Shown here in pieces: positions 32,381 through 40,421 of a stretch of 42,929 bases of DNA (position 1 is the stretch's first letter; each line of letters begins with the position of its first letter). The notes below the pieces were generated by a model, which saw nothing but the letters and a program-made list of their open reading frames with translations, had not been told where the DNA came from and made no database searches. This DNA is from Streptomyces mayonensis (lineage in GTDB: Bacteria; Actinomycetota; Actinomycetes; Streptomycetales; Streptomycetaceae), in assembly GCF_018982965.1 (NCBI RefSeq), contig NZ_JACBYP010000071.1, forward strand, positions 1-42,929, read 5' to 3'. Position numbers and translations under genes: made by a program.

Positions 32381-32764
32381 TCAGACGTCGAGCTGGTCGG
32401 CGACCGCGCGGAGCAGTCCGGCGATCTTCTTGCCGGCGGTCTTCTCGGGGTAGCGGCCTCGCTCCAGCATCGGTGTGATGTTCTCCAGGAGGGTCGTCAG
32501 GTCCTGGACGATGGAGGCCAGCTCGTCCGGTTTCTTGCGCTGCGCGGCGGCGACCGAGGGAGCCGGGTCGAGCAGGGCCAGGGACAGGGCCTGGTCGCCG
32601 CGCTGTCCGGCGACGACCCCGAACTCGACGCGCTGCCCGGGCTTGAGGCTCTCGACTCCGGCGGGGAGGACCGAGGAATGCACGAAGACGTCACCGCCGT
32701 CGTCGCGGGAGAGGAAGCCGAAGCCCTTCTCGCTGTTGAACCACTTGACCTTGCCAGTCGGCAA
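32381..32764 (-). CDS. Cold-shock-domain protein with C-terminal helical extension
   Basis: 127 residues. Residues 1-65 are a cold-shock domain with RNP1 (KGFGFLS, 13-19) and RNP2 (VFVHSSV, 26-32) that bind single-stranded RNA/DNA. The last ~55 residues (DELASIVQDLTTLLENI ... KKIAGLLRAVADQL) are helical and absent from the ~67-residue Csp proteins. Start is TTG 32764 with AAGGGAG 8 nt upstream; no ATG gives a complete domain. It converges with mqnD. Confidence 0.93.
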   Translation of the reverse strand: MPTGKVKWFNSEKGFGFLSRDDGGDVFVHSSVLPAGVESLKPGQRVEFGVVAGQRGDQALSLALLDPAPSVAAAQRKKPDELASIVQDLTTLLENITPMLERGRYPEKTAGKKIAGLLRAVADQLDV

Positions 32765-32824
32765 AGCACACGCTCCCTTGTCGCCGCCGGACTGGCCGGA
32801 CGCCCATTGAACTGCCGTTGAGAC

Positions 32825-32845
32825 AGCCTACCGGGGGTCTCCCCC
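32825..32845 (-). promoter_or_regulatory. Candidate promoter of the cold-shock gene
   Basis: TAGGCT on the minus strand (32830-32825) about 60 nt before the TTG start, preceded by a GGGGG-N3-CCCCC inverted repeat (32833-32845) in the spacer. This would leave a ~55-nt 5' leader, plausible for a cold-shock gene. The -35 is weak. Confidence 0.35.
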
Positions 32846-32986
32846 ACGGCACACGGCCTTAATCACGCCCGTGAACAGCACCGGGCCCCCGCCCGTGGGG
32901 GCAGGGGCCAGTGGGAATCCCGGGGCGCCGGCACTCCTTCTCCGCCCGGGTGTCAGCCGGGTGTCAGCCGGGTCGGAGCGGGTCGC

Positions 32987-33859
32987 TCAGCCGCCGATCC
33001 GGTCCAGTTCCACGAGGTCCTCGTCGGAGAGTTCCAGGCCCGCACCGGTGATGTTCTCGCGCAGGTGCGCCACCGACGAGGTGCCGGGAATGAGCAGGAT
33101 GTTCGGTGACCGTCGCAGCAGCCAGGCCAGGGCGACCGACATCGGCGTCGCGTCCAGCCGGGCGGCCACGGCGGAGAGCGCCGTGGACTGCAGCGGGGTG
33201 AAGCCGCCCAGCGGGAAGAACGGCACATAGGCGATGCCCTTGCCGGCGAGGTCGTCGATCAGTTCGTCGTCCTGGCGGTGGGCGAGGTTGTACATGTTCT
33301 GCACGCACACGATCGGTCCGATCGTCTGCGCCTCGGCGATCTGTTCCGCGGTCGCGTTGCTCACCCCGAGGTGCCGGATCAGGCCCTCCTGCTGGAGCGC
33401 GACGAGCGTCTCGAACGGCTCGGCGAGGGAGCCCGGCAGGGTGCCCTGTGCGTCGCCGAGCCGGAGATTGACCACGTCGAGCGCGTCGAGGCCGAGGTCT
33501 TCGAGGTTCCGGTGGACGGCGCGGCGCAGGTCGTCGGGCCGCCGGGCGGGGGGCCAGCCGCCCTGCTCGTCACGGACCGCGCCGACCTTCGTCACGAGGT
33601 GCAGTTCGTCGGGATAGGGGTGGAGCGCCGCGCGGATCAGCTCGTTGGTGACGCGTGGCCCGTACGCGTCCGCGGTGTCGATGTGGGTGATCCCGAGCCG
33701 GACGGCCTCGCGCAGGACGGTGAGCGCGCCGTCGCGGTCGGCGGGCGGGCCCATGACCCCGGGGCCGGCGAGCTGCATGGCGCCGTAGCCGAAGCGGGTG
33801 ACGGTCAGGTCGCCCAGGGCGAGGGTGCCGCCGGGCAGGGACGTGGGAGATGTGTTCAT
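32987..33859 (-). CDS. Aldo/keto reductase with Asn in the His position
   Basis: 290 residues. (beta/alpha)8 fold with Asp61 (THIDTADAYG), Tyr66 and Lys91 (LVTKVGA). The fourth tetrad residue, normally His, is Asn131 in LDVVNLRLGD, a change shared by a subfamily of bacterial reductases. The NADP end has VSNATAEQI, YVPFFPLGGF and LIPGTSSVAHLRENI. ATG 33859. It diverges from a LysR regulator whose operator lies between them, so it is probably the regulator's target. Its 5' leader contains a tandem TCTTTCCGTG repeat (33868-33893, plus-strand sense). Confidence 0.9.
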   Translation of the reverse strand: MNTSPTSLPGGTLALGDLTVTRFGYGAMQLAGPGVMGPPADRDGALTVLREAVRLGITHIDTADAYGPRVTNELIRAALHPYPDELHLVTKVGAVRDEQGGWPPARRPDDLRRAVHRNLEDLGLDALDVVNLRLGDAQGTLPGSLAEPFETLVALQQEGLIRHLGVSNATAEQIAEAQTIGPIVCVQNMYNLAHRQDDELIDDLAGKGIAYVPFFPLGGFTPLQSTALSAVAARLDATPMSVALAWLLRRSPNILLIPGTSSVAHLRENITGAGLELSDEDLVELDRIGG

Positions 33860-34060
33860 GCTGAGGTTTCTTTCCGTGTCTTTCCGTGTCTTTTTGGCGC
33901 GCTGAGCGCTTTCGCGCTGAGCCGGATCGCGGGCGGTTGCCTGCGCGGGGTGCTGCTCGCGCGCCGGATGCGGTGTCTCCCCGCTCTCCTGCGGGCCACC
34001 GGCGCGGGTCTTCGTCCGCGTACGCAGTCGATGTTCACTCGGGGACGGGCGGCGCATCCA

Positions 34061-34110
34061 ATACCGATGCCGCGCGCTCTCATACCGGGCGGGTATCAGC
34101 GAGTTACGCT
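34061..34110. promoter_or_regulatory. LysR T-N11-A operator and leaderless lysR promoter
   Basis: ATACC-N5-GGTAT at 34082-34096 contains a T-N11-A LysR box. An ATACCG half-site lies 21 bp upstream at 34061. The lysR -10 is TACGCT (34105-34110), 6 nt before ATG 34117, so the operator covers the -35 and would give autorepression while activating the divergent reductase. Confidence 0.65.
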
Positions 34111-34116
34111 CTGGCC

Positions 34117-35007
34117 ATGGACACCACGGACACCATGGACGCCTTGGAGACCCGTGAGCTGAGGTACTTCCTGACTGTCGCCGAGGAACTCCACTTCGGC
34201 CGCGCCGCCCAGCGACTCGGCATGGCGCAGCCGCCGTTGTCCCGGGCCGTCCAGCGGCTCGAGCGGCGCCTCGGTGTCCGCCTGCTGGAACGCGACCGCC
34301 GCGGGGTCGAACTGACCGGGGCCGGAGAGATGCTGCTGCACGAGGGCCGCGCGGCGCTCGACGCGACCACCGCCGCCGCACGCCGCACCCGCCGCGCCGG
34401 TGGCGCCGCCGGGCCGGGTGGACCGGGTGGGCCTCGCAGCCACCTGGTGCTGGCGGTGAAAGCCGGCGCGTCCCACGAGCTGCTGCACAAGCTCCTCGAC
34501 GCCTACGCGGCCGAGCCCGACGCGGCCGAGATCGAGGTGCTGCCGAGCGGTACGTGCGAGCAGGAGGGGATGCTGCGCGACGGCCGTGCCGACGCGGCGC
34601 TCATGCACAAGCCCTTCAACTCCCTCACCGGCTTCGACAGCGAGGAGCTGATGACCGAGGGTCAGATCGCCGTGCTGCCCGCCAGACATCCCCTGGCCGC
34701 GCGCGGGTCTCTGTCCATGGCCGACGTCAGTGACGTCCCCGGCCTCCCCCTCGCCCGCTGGTCCCGCCACGGCACGTTCCCGCCCGGCCCCGGCCCCGAG
34801 ATCCACGACCAGACACAGCTGGCCCAGCTGATCGCCCTGGGGCGCACCGTGGCCGTCTACCCGGACTCGGCCCGCGCCTGGCTGTGGGCGGAACACGCCG
34901 CCGTCCCCCTGACCGACGCGCCCCCGGTCGTCACCCACCTCGCCTGGCCCGCGCACAGCCGCTCACTCGCCCTGGCCGGACTGATCCGCACCGCCACAGG
35001 ACTGTGA
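34117..35007 (+). CDS. LysR-family regulator
   Basis: 296 residues. The N-terminal HTH is LRYFLTVAEELHFGRAAQRLGMAQPPLSRAVQRLERRLGVRLLER (residues ~14-60, shown in part here as one motif region). A short Gly/Pro linker (GGAAGPGGPGGPRS) leads to the ligand-binding domain. ATG 34117 is favoured by a TACGCT box 6 nt upstream; ATG 34135 is an alternative that starts nearer the HTH. It is divergent from an aldo/keto reductase with a T-N11-A operator between, the classical LysR layout. Inducer unknown. Confidence 0.9.
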   Translation: MDTTDTMDALETRELRYFLTVAEELHFGRAAQRLGMAQPPLSRAVQRLERRLGVRLLERDRRGVELTGAGEMLLHEGRAALDATTAAARRTRRAGGAAGPGGPGGPRSHLVLAVKAGASHELLHKLLDAYAAEPDAAEIEVLPSGTCEQEGMLRDGRADAALMHKPFNSLTGFDSEELMTEGQIAVLPARHPLAARGSLSMADVSDVPGLPLARWSRHGTFPPGPGPEIHDQTQLAQLIALGRTVAVYPDSARAWLWAEHAAVPLTDAPPVVTHLAWPAHSRSLALAGLIRTATGL

Positions 35008-35147
35008 CCGCCCACGTCCGCGTCCGCGCCCACGTCCACGTCCCGGAGTGACGCGGGGCCCCGGACCGGATGCCCGGGAAGGATGCTTGCTCGACGCGGA
35101 GGCCCGGCACAGCCGTCCGGCGCGGAGCAGGGCGCCCGTCGCGCGGA

Positions 35148-35169
35148 ACGCCCGCTCCCCGCGGGGCGT
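35148..35169 (-). terminator. Hairpin at the end of the exporter operon
   Basis: ACGCCC (35148-35153) pairs with GGGCGT (35164-35169) around a GC-rich 10-nt loop, touching the stop codon of the DHA2 exporter. No T tract. Between it and lysR (35008-35147) the sequence is short CCACGTCC-type repeats with no gene. Confidence 0.4.
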
Positions 35170-36761
35170 CACACGCGCTGGGCGGTGCGTTTGCGTCGTG
35201 CCGGCGGCCTCCGGGCCACGGCGCTCTCGCCGCCCTCGCCCCGGGACGTACGGGTGAACAGCGTGACGAGCACGGCCGCCCCGCACACTCCGGTCGCGAC
35301 GAGTGCGGCGGTGTGCATGGCACCGAGGAAGGCCGGTCCGGCGGCCGCCACCGCCGCGGGGTCGCCCGTGGCGAGCGCCGCGCCGAGCGATTCGGACGCC
35401 GTGTCCCGCACACTCGCCGGGGAACCCTGGAGACGGTCGTGCACCGCGCCCGCGTAACGGGACCACAGAACCGATCCGAGCACGGCCACGCCGAGCGCGC
35501 TGCCGAGCTGGCGCAGCGTGTTCAGCAGCGCCGACCCCGCTCCCGCCCGCTCCGCGGGCAGCGCCGAGGAGGCCAGCGTGGTGCCGGGGGCGAGCGCGAG
35601 GGCGAACCCCAGCTGCAGGGCGAACGCGTCCACGACGAACCAGCCGACCCCGGTACGTGCGCCCAGCGCGGTGACGCCCGCGAAGGCCCCGCCCATGATC
35701 GCGAGGCCGGTGGCGATCGTCGCCCGGGCACCGAACCGTTGCGTCGCCCTGCGCGAGAGCGGAGCGCCGACCACCAGGCCCGCCGACAGGGGTATGAGCA
35801 GCAGCCCGGTCCGCAGCGGTGAATAGCCGCGCAGGATCTGCAGGTAGAACGTGGTGAAGTACAGATAGCCGAACACGACGAACGAGCCGAGGGTGAGGGC
35901 CACCGCGGCGACGGTGAACGAGGCGTTTCTGAAGAGGCCGACGTCGAGCAGCGGTTCGCGGTGGCGGGCCTCGGCCACGGCGAGGCCCGCCAGGACTACG
36001 GTGCCGACCGCCGCGGGCAGCCAGGTGCCCACGTACGTCCACCCCTGGTCCGTGGCGTGCACCACTCCGAACAGCAGCAGACCGATGCCGGCCAGGGACG
36101 CCGCGACGGGCGCCACTCGCAGTTCTCCCCGGCCGCCCGCCGGGATCGCGGGGATCCACGCCCATGCGGCCGCCAGGCCGAGGAGCGCGAGCAGGGCGAC
36201 GAGTTCGAGGACCGACCCCCACCACAGGCCCGCGCTCAGCAGGGCCCCGCCGAGCAGCGGGCCCAGTGAGATGGACAGCCCGGAGGCGGCCGCCCACGAG
36301 GCGATGGCGCGAGCCCGTTCGCCGGGCGGGAAGACGCGCAGGATCACCGCGAGGGTGGTCGGCATGATGGCGGCCGCGGCCACGCCCGTCAGCGCACGCG
36401 CGGCGATGATGGCGGCGGACGAGTCGAGCAGGCCGGTGACCGAGGTCGTGACGGCGAAGGCGGCCGACCCCCACACGAGAAGCCGTTTCAGGCCGAACCT
36501 GTCGCCCGTGTTGCCCGCGACGAGCAGGAACGCGGCGAAGGTGAGCGTGTAGGCGTTCAGGAACCACTGCTGCTCGGTGGTGCTCGCGCCGAGGTCCTCC
36601 TGCATCGTGGGCAACGCCACGTTGAGGACGGTGCTGCCCAGCAGGACCGCCGAGACGGTCAGGGTGAGCGCCAGAAGCGCCCGCCCGGGCCGGACCGTGC
36701 CCGTGCTCGTGCCCGCGACTGTGTGGGTGTGGGTGCCGGTGTCGGTGTCGGTGTCCGTCAT
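35169..36761 (-). CDS. MFS drug exporter, DHA2 (14-TM) family
   Basis: 530 residues, 14 predicted helices. STVLNVALPTMQEDLGAS at helix 1, GDRFGLKRLL (motif A), and GLSISLGPLLGGALL (antiporter motif C) define the EmrB/QacA proton antiporters. The N-terminus is a DTDTDTGTHTHT repeat from a GTGTCG-type microsatellite. ATG 36761 has GGAGGAGC 7 nt upstream and overlaps the Rid-like stop (ATGA). It is the last gene of a monooxygenase / Rid-like / exporter operon, so it probably exports the same drug or its oxidised product. Confidence 0.92.
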   Translation of the reverse strand: MTDTDTDTGTHTHTVAGTSTGTVRPGRALLALTLTVSAVLLGSTVLNVALPTMQEDLGASTTEQQWFLNAYTLTFAAFLLVAGNTGDRFGLKRLLVWGSAAFAVTTSVTGLLDSSAAIIAARALTGVAAAAIMPTTLAVILRVFPPGERARAIASWAAASGLSISLGPLLGGALLSAGLWWGSVLELVALLALLGLAAAWAWIPAIPAGGRGELRVAPVAASLAGIGLLLFGVVHATDQGWTYVGTWLPAAVGTVVLAGLAVAEARHREPLLDVGLFRNASFTVAAVALTLGSFVVFGYLYFTTFYLQILRGYSPLRTGLLLIPLSAGLVVGAPLSRRATQRFGARATIATGLAIMGGAFAGVTALGARTGVGWFVVDAFALQLGFALALAPGTTLASSALPAERAGAGSALLNTLRQLGSALGVAVLGSVLWSRYAGAVHDRLQGSPASVRDTASESLGAALATGDPAAVAAAGPAFLGAMHTAALVATGVCGAAVLVTLFTRTSRGEGGESAVARRPPARRKRTAQRV

Positions 36762-37168
36762 CCCACGAGCTCCTCCGCCGCGGAGGGCAGGGCGATCACG
36801 CACTCGACCTCGATCAGGAACTCCGGGGCGAACAGCTGCGCCACGCCGACCAGGGTGGACGAGGGCGGAGGCGTACCGTGCAGGGCGCCGAGGAGGGCCG
36901 GGGCCAGCCGCGGGGCGTAGTCCACGACGTAGACCGTCTCCTTGACGATGTCCTCGCGCCCGGCGCCGAGCGCGAGGAGGACGCGGTCGATGCGGCGCGC
37001 GATCTGCTCGACCTGTGCCACGTGGTCGCCCTCGCCGACGACACGGCCCTCCTCGTCCCAGGCCACCTGCCCGCTGAGGAAGGCGAGGTCGCGGCCGGAG
37101 GGGACCGACACCTGGCTGATCAGGTCGGGAAGGCCGAAGACGCCGTCCGGTTCGATGCGGTGGATCAT
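36758..37168 (-). CDS. RidA/YjgF-like protein without the catalytic Arg
   Basis: 136 residues of the Rid family: VSVPSGRDLAFLSGQVAWDEEG, VAQVEQIARRIDRVLLALGAGREDIVKETVYVVDY and SSTLVGVAQLFAPEFLIEVECVIAL (in parts). In RidA imine deaminases the strand opening this last motif carries an essential Arg; here Ser occupies the position, so enamine/imine deaminase activity is doubtful. ATG 37168 has AAAGG 8 nt upstream. It is ATGA-coupled to both neighbours, which suggests it handles or binds a product of the flavin monooxygenase. Confidence 0.85.
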   Translation of the reverse strand: MIHRIEPDGVFGLPDLISQVSVPSGRDLAFLSGQVAWDEEGRVVGEGDHVAQVEQIARRIDRVLLALGAGREDIVKETVYVVDYAPRLAPALLGALHGTPPPSSTLVGVAQLFAPEFLIEVECVIALPSAAEELVG

Positions 37169-38730
37169 GCGTGGTGCCTTTCGGGCTCGGGGTGTTCGGG
37201 CTCGGGGTGGTGGAGGGCCGCGACGGCCTTCCCGGTCTCGGCCGACAGCGCGTCGGGGTCGGTTTCGTCCGACGCCCAGCCGACGTATCCGTCCGGCCTG
37301 ATCAGGGCGGCGCTGACGGCGGCCCAGGCCGGGCGGGACTGCTCTCCGCCCGGCGGGCACCGGTACCGGTTCGTACGGGCGTCGACGCCGCCGGTGCCGA
37401 GTCCGTCGACGCGGCCGAAGTCGACGAGGACGGGGCGGCCGTCCCTCAGGAGGTCGAACAGGTGCTCCGTGTCGGAGAGCCGCAGGTTGGGGGCCCGGTG
37501 CCCCGTCAGCGGATGGTGGTGCGGGCCGGGCGGCGGGTACTGCACGGACAGCCCCGAGAGGCGTCCCGCCAGAGCGTCCCGGAGCTGCGGCTGCTGCGCG
37601 ATCAGCTTGCCCAGCAGAGACCGCAGCGCGCTTCCCTGCGGCGAGAAACCGGCCATGAGGGCGGTCTGGGCCTGGGTGTGCTCGATCGTGTCGGCGCCCA
37701 CGGGGTGCCGCTCGTCGTGGTAGGTGTCCAGCAGCGCGTCGCCCGCCCGGCCCTGGAGGGTCGCGGCCAGTTTCCAGCCGAGGTTCATCGCGTCCTGCAC
37801 ACCCACGTTCAGACCGACACCGCCCATCGGCATGTGCTGGTGCGCCGCGTCACCGGCCAGCAGGAAGCGGCCCTTGCGGTAGTGCCGGGCCAGCCGGCTG
37901 GTGTTGCCGTAACGGGACAGCCAGGACGGGCTGTGCATCCCGTAGTCCGTACCCGCGATGCGGCGGACCCGCGCGCGGATCTCCTCGAGGGTCGGCTCGC
38001 CCGGCCAGTCGGTGCGCAGGTCCTCGGGTGAGTGCAGCGCGATGCGGTGGCGGCCGCCGGACAGCGGGACGAGCATCAGCGTGCCGTCGGTCGTCCACTC
38101 GCTCGTGACGGGCCCGGACGGCGGGTCGGCGAGGACCACGTCGGCGAGTGCCCCGAGCGCGGTGAAACGGGTGCCGTCGAAGTCGATCCCGGCGCGCTCC
38201 CGCACCAGGCTGCGCGTGCCGTCGCACCCGACGACGTAGGCGGCCTCCAGCACGTAGGCACCGTCCGGCCCCTGGACCGACACGGCCACCTCACCGCCGT
38301 CCACCACGCCGTCGGCCACCTCACCGCCGGTCGCCTCGGCGCCGGTGGCCGCGCAGTCCGTCACCCGGTGACCGCGCCGCACGTCCGCCCCGAGGGCCAC
38401 GGCCCGCGCCTGCAGCAGCTCCGTGGTCCGCGCCTGCGGAATCGTGAGGGTGAACGGGAAGTCGGTGTCCAGCGGACGGAAGTCGAGACGGTCGTCGAGG
38501 ACCGCGAAGTGCCCGCTGGGGATCCGGCCGCCCTCGGCCAGCAGGTCGCCGTGTGCGCCGCGCAGCGCGAGTGTCTCGATCGTCCGGGGATGAACCGTCA
38601 GCGCCCGGGAGTGCTGGTCGATGTCCACGTCCTGTTCGAGAACCACCGTGGGGACGCCTGCCAAGCGCAGTTCGCAGGCGAGCCACATGCCCGTCGGCCC
38701 ACCGCCGACGACGACAACGTTCTTTCCCAT
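37165..38730 (-). CDS. FAD-dependent aromatic monooxygenase (group A)
   Basis: 521 residues. FAD/NAD(P) motifs: GGGPTG (9-14), the DG motif GCDGTRS (168-174), and the GD motif LLAGDAAHQHMPMGGVGLNVG (290-310, shown as two pieces LLAGDAAH and GGVGLNVG). A C-terminal thioredoxin-like domain (~400-521) is typical of this PHBH-fold group, which includes Rox-type rifamycin monooxygenases, TetX-like enzymes and polyketide hydroxylases. ATG 38730 has GAGAGG 7 nt upstream. It is the first gene of the operon with the Rid-like protein and DHA2 exporter, divergent from a TetR gene. Substrate unknown; drug inactivation is a reasonable guess. Confidence 0.9.
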   Translation of the reverse strand: MGKNVVVVGGGPTGMWLACELRLAGVPTVVLEQDVDIDQHSRALTVHPRTIETLALRGAHGDLLAEGGRIPSGHFAVLDDRLDFRPLDTDFPFTLTIPQARTTELLQARAVALGADVRRGHRVTDCAATGAEATGGEVADGVVDGGEVAVSVQGPDGAYVLEAAYVVGCDGTRSLVRERAGIDFDGTRFTALGALADVVLADPPSGPVTSEWTTDGTLMLVPLSGGRHRIALHSPEDLRTDWPGEPTLEEIRARVRRIAGTDYGMHSPSWLSRYGNTSRLARHYRKGRFLLAGDAAHQHMPMGGVGLNVGVQDAMNLGWKLAATLQGRAGDALLDTYHDERHPVGADTIEHTQAQTALMAGFSPQGSALRSLLGKLIAQQPQLRDALAGRLSGLSVQYPPPGPHHHPLTGHRAPNLRLSDTEHLFDLLRDGRPVLVDFGRVDGLGTGGVDARTNRYRCPPGGEQSRPAWAAVSAALIRPDGYVGWASDETDPDALSAETGKAVAALHHPEPEHPEPERHHA

Positions 38731-38747
38731 ACCCAGCCTCTCTAACA

Positions 38748-38794
38748 GTGACCAAGAGCGATGGGACCCAGATATACTCGATCGGTGACCAAGA
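38748..38794. promoter_or_regulatory. Divergent promoter region with repeated GTGACCAAGA
   Basis: GTGACCAAGA occurs at 38748-38757 and 38785-38794. Between them is TATACT (38773-38778), 6 nt before GTG 38785: a leaderless -10 for tetR. The first copy also sits where the -35 would be (GTGACC, 19-bp spacer). The repeats are candidate TetR sites controlling both directions. Confidence 0.55.
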
Positions 38795-39429
38795 AACAAA
38801 CCGCCGACCGCGCCAAGGTCGGGATCACCCTCGACCACGTGGTCGGCGCGGCATTCGACGTACTCGACCGGGGCGGCGTCGCCAAGCTCTCCACCCGGAC
38901 CATCGCGGCGGAACTCGGCGTCAGCATGAACACCGTCATGTGGCACATCCGCACCAAGGACCGGCTCCTGGACACGATGGCCGACGCCGTCCTCGGGGAG
39001 GTCTCCCTGGAGGACCTGCCCGGTCAGGGGCACGAGCAGGCGGCCGAACTGGTGCGGCGACTACGCCGGGCGATGCTCGGGCACCGCGACGGCGCCCTGC
39101 TCGTGGCGGGCACCTTCCCCGCGGAACCGCGGACCCTCGCCTTCACCGACCGCCTGATGACCGCGCTCCTGGAGGCCTGCCCCACTCCGAGGACTGCGGC
39201 GTGGACCGCCTGGAACCTCTTCTACTTCACCCTGGGCCTGGTCCAGGAGGAACAGGCCGCGCCCGCCGACGAGCGCGAGCGCCTGCGCGCCAACGTGGAC
39301 GCACAGCGCTTCGCCGCCCTGGACTCGGTGTTGGAGGAGTTCATGTCCGTCGACTTCGAGACGCGGTTCCGCTTCGGCGTCGAGCAGATCCTCCGCTCCG
39401 CCGCAGCCACGGCGGCGCCCGAGGGGTGA
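38785..39429 (+). CDS. TetR-family regulator of the monooxygenase operon
   Basis: 214 residues. HTH at ~15-62: ITLDHVVGAAFDVLDRGG, LSTRTIAAELGVSMNTVMWHIRTKDRLLDTMADAV. The C-terminal part has LLVAGTFPAEPRT and NLFYFTLGLVQEEQ, the tetracyclin-repressor-type C-terminal domain. GTG 38785 is chosen because the only good -10 (TATACT) lies between it and the upstream ATG 38761, which would otherwise be upstream of its own promoter. It probably represses the divergent monooxygenase operon and itself. Confidence 0.9.
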   Translation: MTKKQTADRAKVGITLDHVVGAAFDVLDRGGVAKLSTRTIAAELGVSMNTVMWHIRTKDRLLDTMADAVLGEVSLEDLPGQGHEQAAELVRRLRRAMLGHRDGALLVAGTFPAEPRTLAFTDRLMTALLEACPTPRTAAWTAWNLFYFTLGLVQEEQAAPADERERLRANVDAQRFAALDSVLEEFMSVDFETRFRFGVEQILRSAAATAAPEG

Positions 39430-39502
39430 GGGCCACCGGACGCGGCCCCTGCTGCGACGCCCTCGTGCCGGCCGGTCCGCCCCCACGCGCCGACAGGCCC
39501 GT

Positions 39503-39580
39503 GCGCTCCCCCTCTCCCGCCCGGCGCTCCCCCTCTCCCGCCCGGCGCTCCACTTCTCCGGCACGGCGCTTTCCCTCCCG
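39503..39580. repeat. 21-bp tandem repeat
   Basis: GCGCTCCCCCTCTCCCGCCC starts at 39503 and 39524 exactly, then degenerates at 39545 and 39566. It lies in the 249-bp gap after tetR. The remainder of the gap (39581-39678) holds an A/T-richer ATATCTTCGTATATC segment that is probably the promoter of the next gene. Confidence 0.7.
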
Positions 39581-39678
39581 CGGCGGAACGCGCCGCACAG
39601 CACGGTCGTCCCGGGAGACAGCAGGTCGGCATCCGACCGGCCCGGCCCTGCCTGCCCAATATCTTCGTATATCTGCTT

Positions 39679-40374
39679 ATGAGGTGTTCCACGTTGAACC
39701 TTGCCCGACGTCTTGCTTCCTCCGGCGCTCCTGTCGTCGCCGTCCTCGGCCTGGCCGGTCTCGTCGGCGGCGTACTGGTCGGACAGGACGGACTGCAGAC
39801 CGTGGTGGGCTGCGGCCTGGTGAGCGACGCCTACGCCTCCCGGACCGCGGCCGACTGGAAGGCGAACGCGGACCACGTGGTGGTGGCGGCACCGACCAGC
39901 GAGCGGGAGACCAACAGGGAGGACATGGGCGAGGGAGCGCTGGAGTACACGGTCGACCGGTCGGTGGCACTGCGCGCGGAGGAGGTGCTGTGGTCCGCCG
40001 AACGCCCCCGGCAGACGCTGGCCGAGGAGTTCGAGATGACCGCGCCCGGCTGGTCGGTGTACCGGAGCGGCACGCGGATCAAGAAGACGGCCCCGTCCGC
40101 CTCCCGGCTGGAGACCGGCCACACCTACATCCTCGCCCTGCGCTGGTCCGAGGGCCAGTGGGTCGTCCTCGGGCAGGGTGCCGCCGTGCCGTTCGACGAT
40201 CAGGTGGTGGGGCGGGGGGAGTGGTGCGGACGGGTGCTGAGCGAGGAGGAGGTCGCCGCCGGAGAAAGGTTTTCCCGCAAGAGCAACAACAGCCTGGAGA
40301 AGACCGCGTGGGGCCAGGGCAAGCAGGTTGTCGTCCGTGAGCTGGAGAAGGCGGACGCCCCGAAGAGGCAGTAG
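39679..40374 (+). CDS. Hypothetical exported or membrane-anchored protein
   Basis: 231 residues, no family recognised. One hydrophobic segment (APVVAVLGLAGLVGGVLVGQDGL, ~17-39, read in two parts) acts as signal peptide or anchor, with a Cys45 (VVGCGLVSDAYAS) soon after but no clear lipobox. The rest looks like a beta-rich exported domain with two Cys (GCG, EWCGRV) and a charged tail. ATG 39679 follows an A/T-rich promoter-like stretch; TTG 39694 is an alternative. Function unknown. Confidence 0.65.
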   Translation: MRCSTLNLARRLASSGAPVVAVLGLAGLVGGVLVGQDGLQTVVGCGLVSDAYASRTAADWKANADHVVVAAPTSERETNREDMGEGALEYTVDRSVALRAEEVLWSAERPRQTLAEEFEMTAPGWSVYRSGTRIKKTAPSASRLETGHTYILALRWSEGQWVVLGQGAAVPFDDQVVGRGEWCGRVLSEEEVAAGERFSRKSNNSLEKTAWGQGKQVVVRELEKADAPKRQ

Positions 40375-40408
40375 GCACCGGGCACCGGGGCGGGCGGGGG
40401 CCGGGAAC

Positions 40409-40421
40409 TACTCTGGTCGGG
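40409..40421 (+). promoter_or_regulatory. -10 box of a leaderless small-protein mRNA
   Basis: TACTCT (40409-40414), 6 nt, then GTG 40421. Confidence 0.5.
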
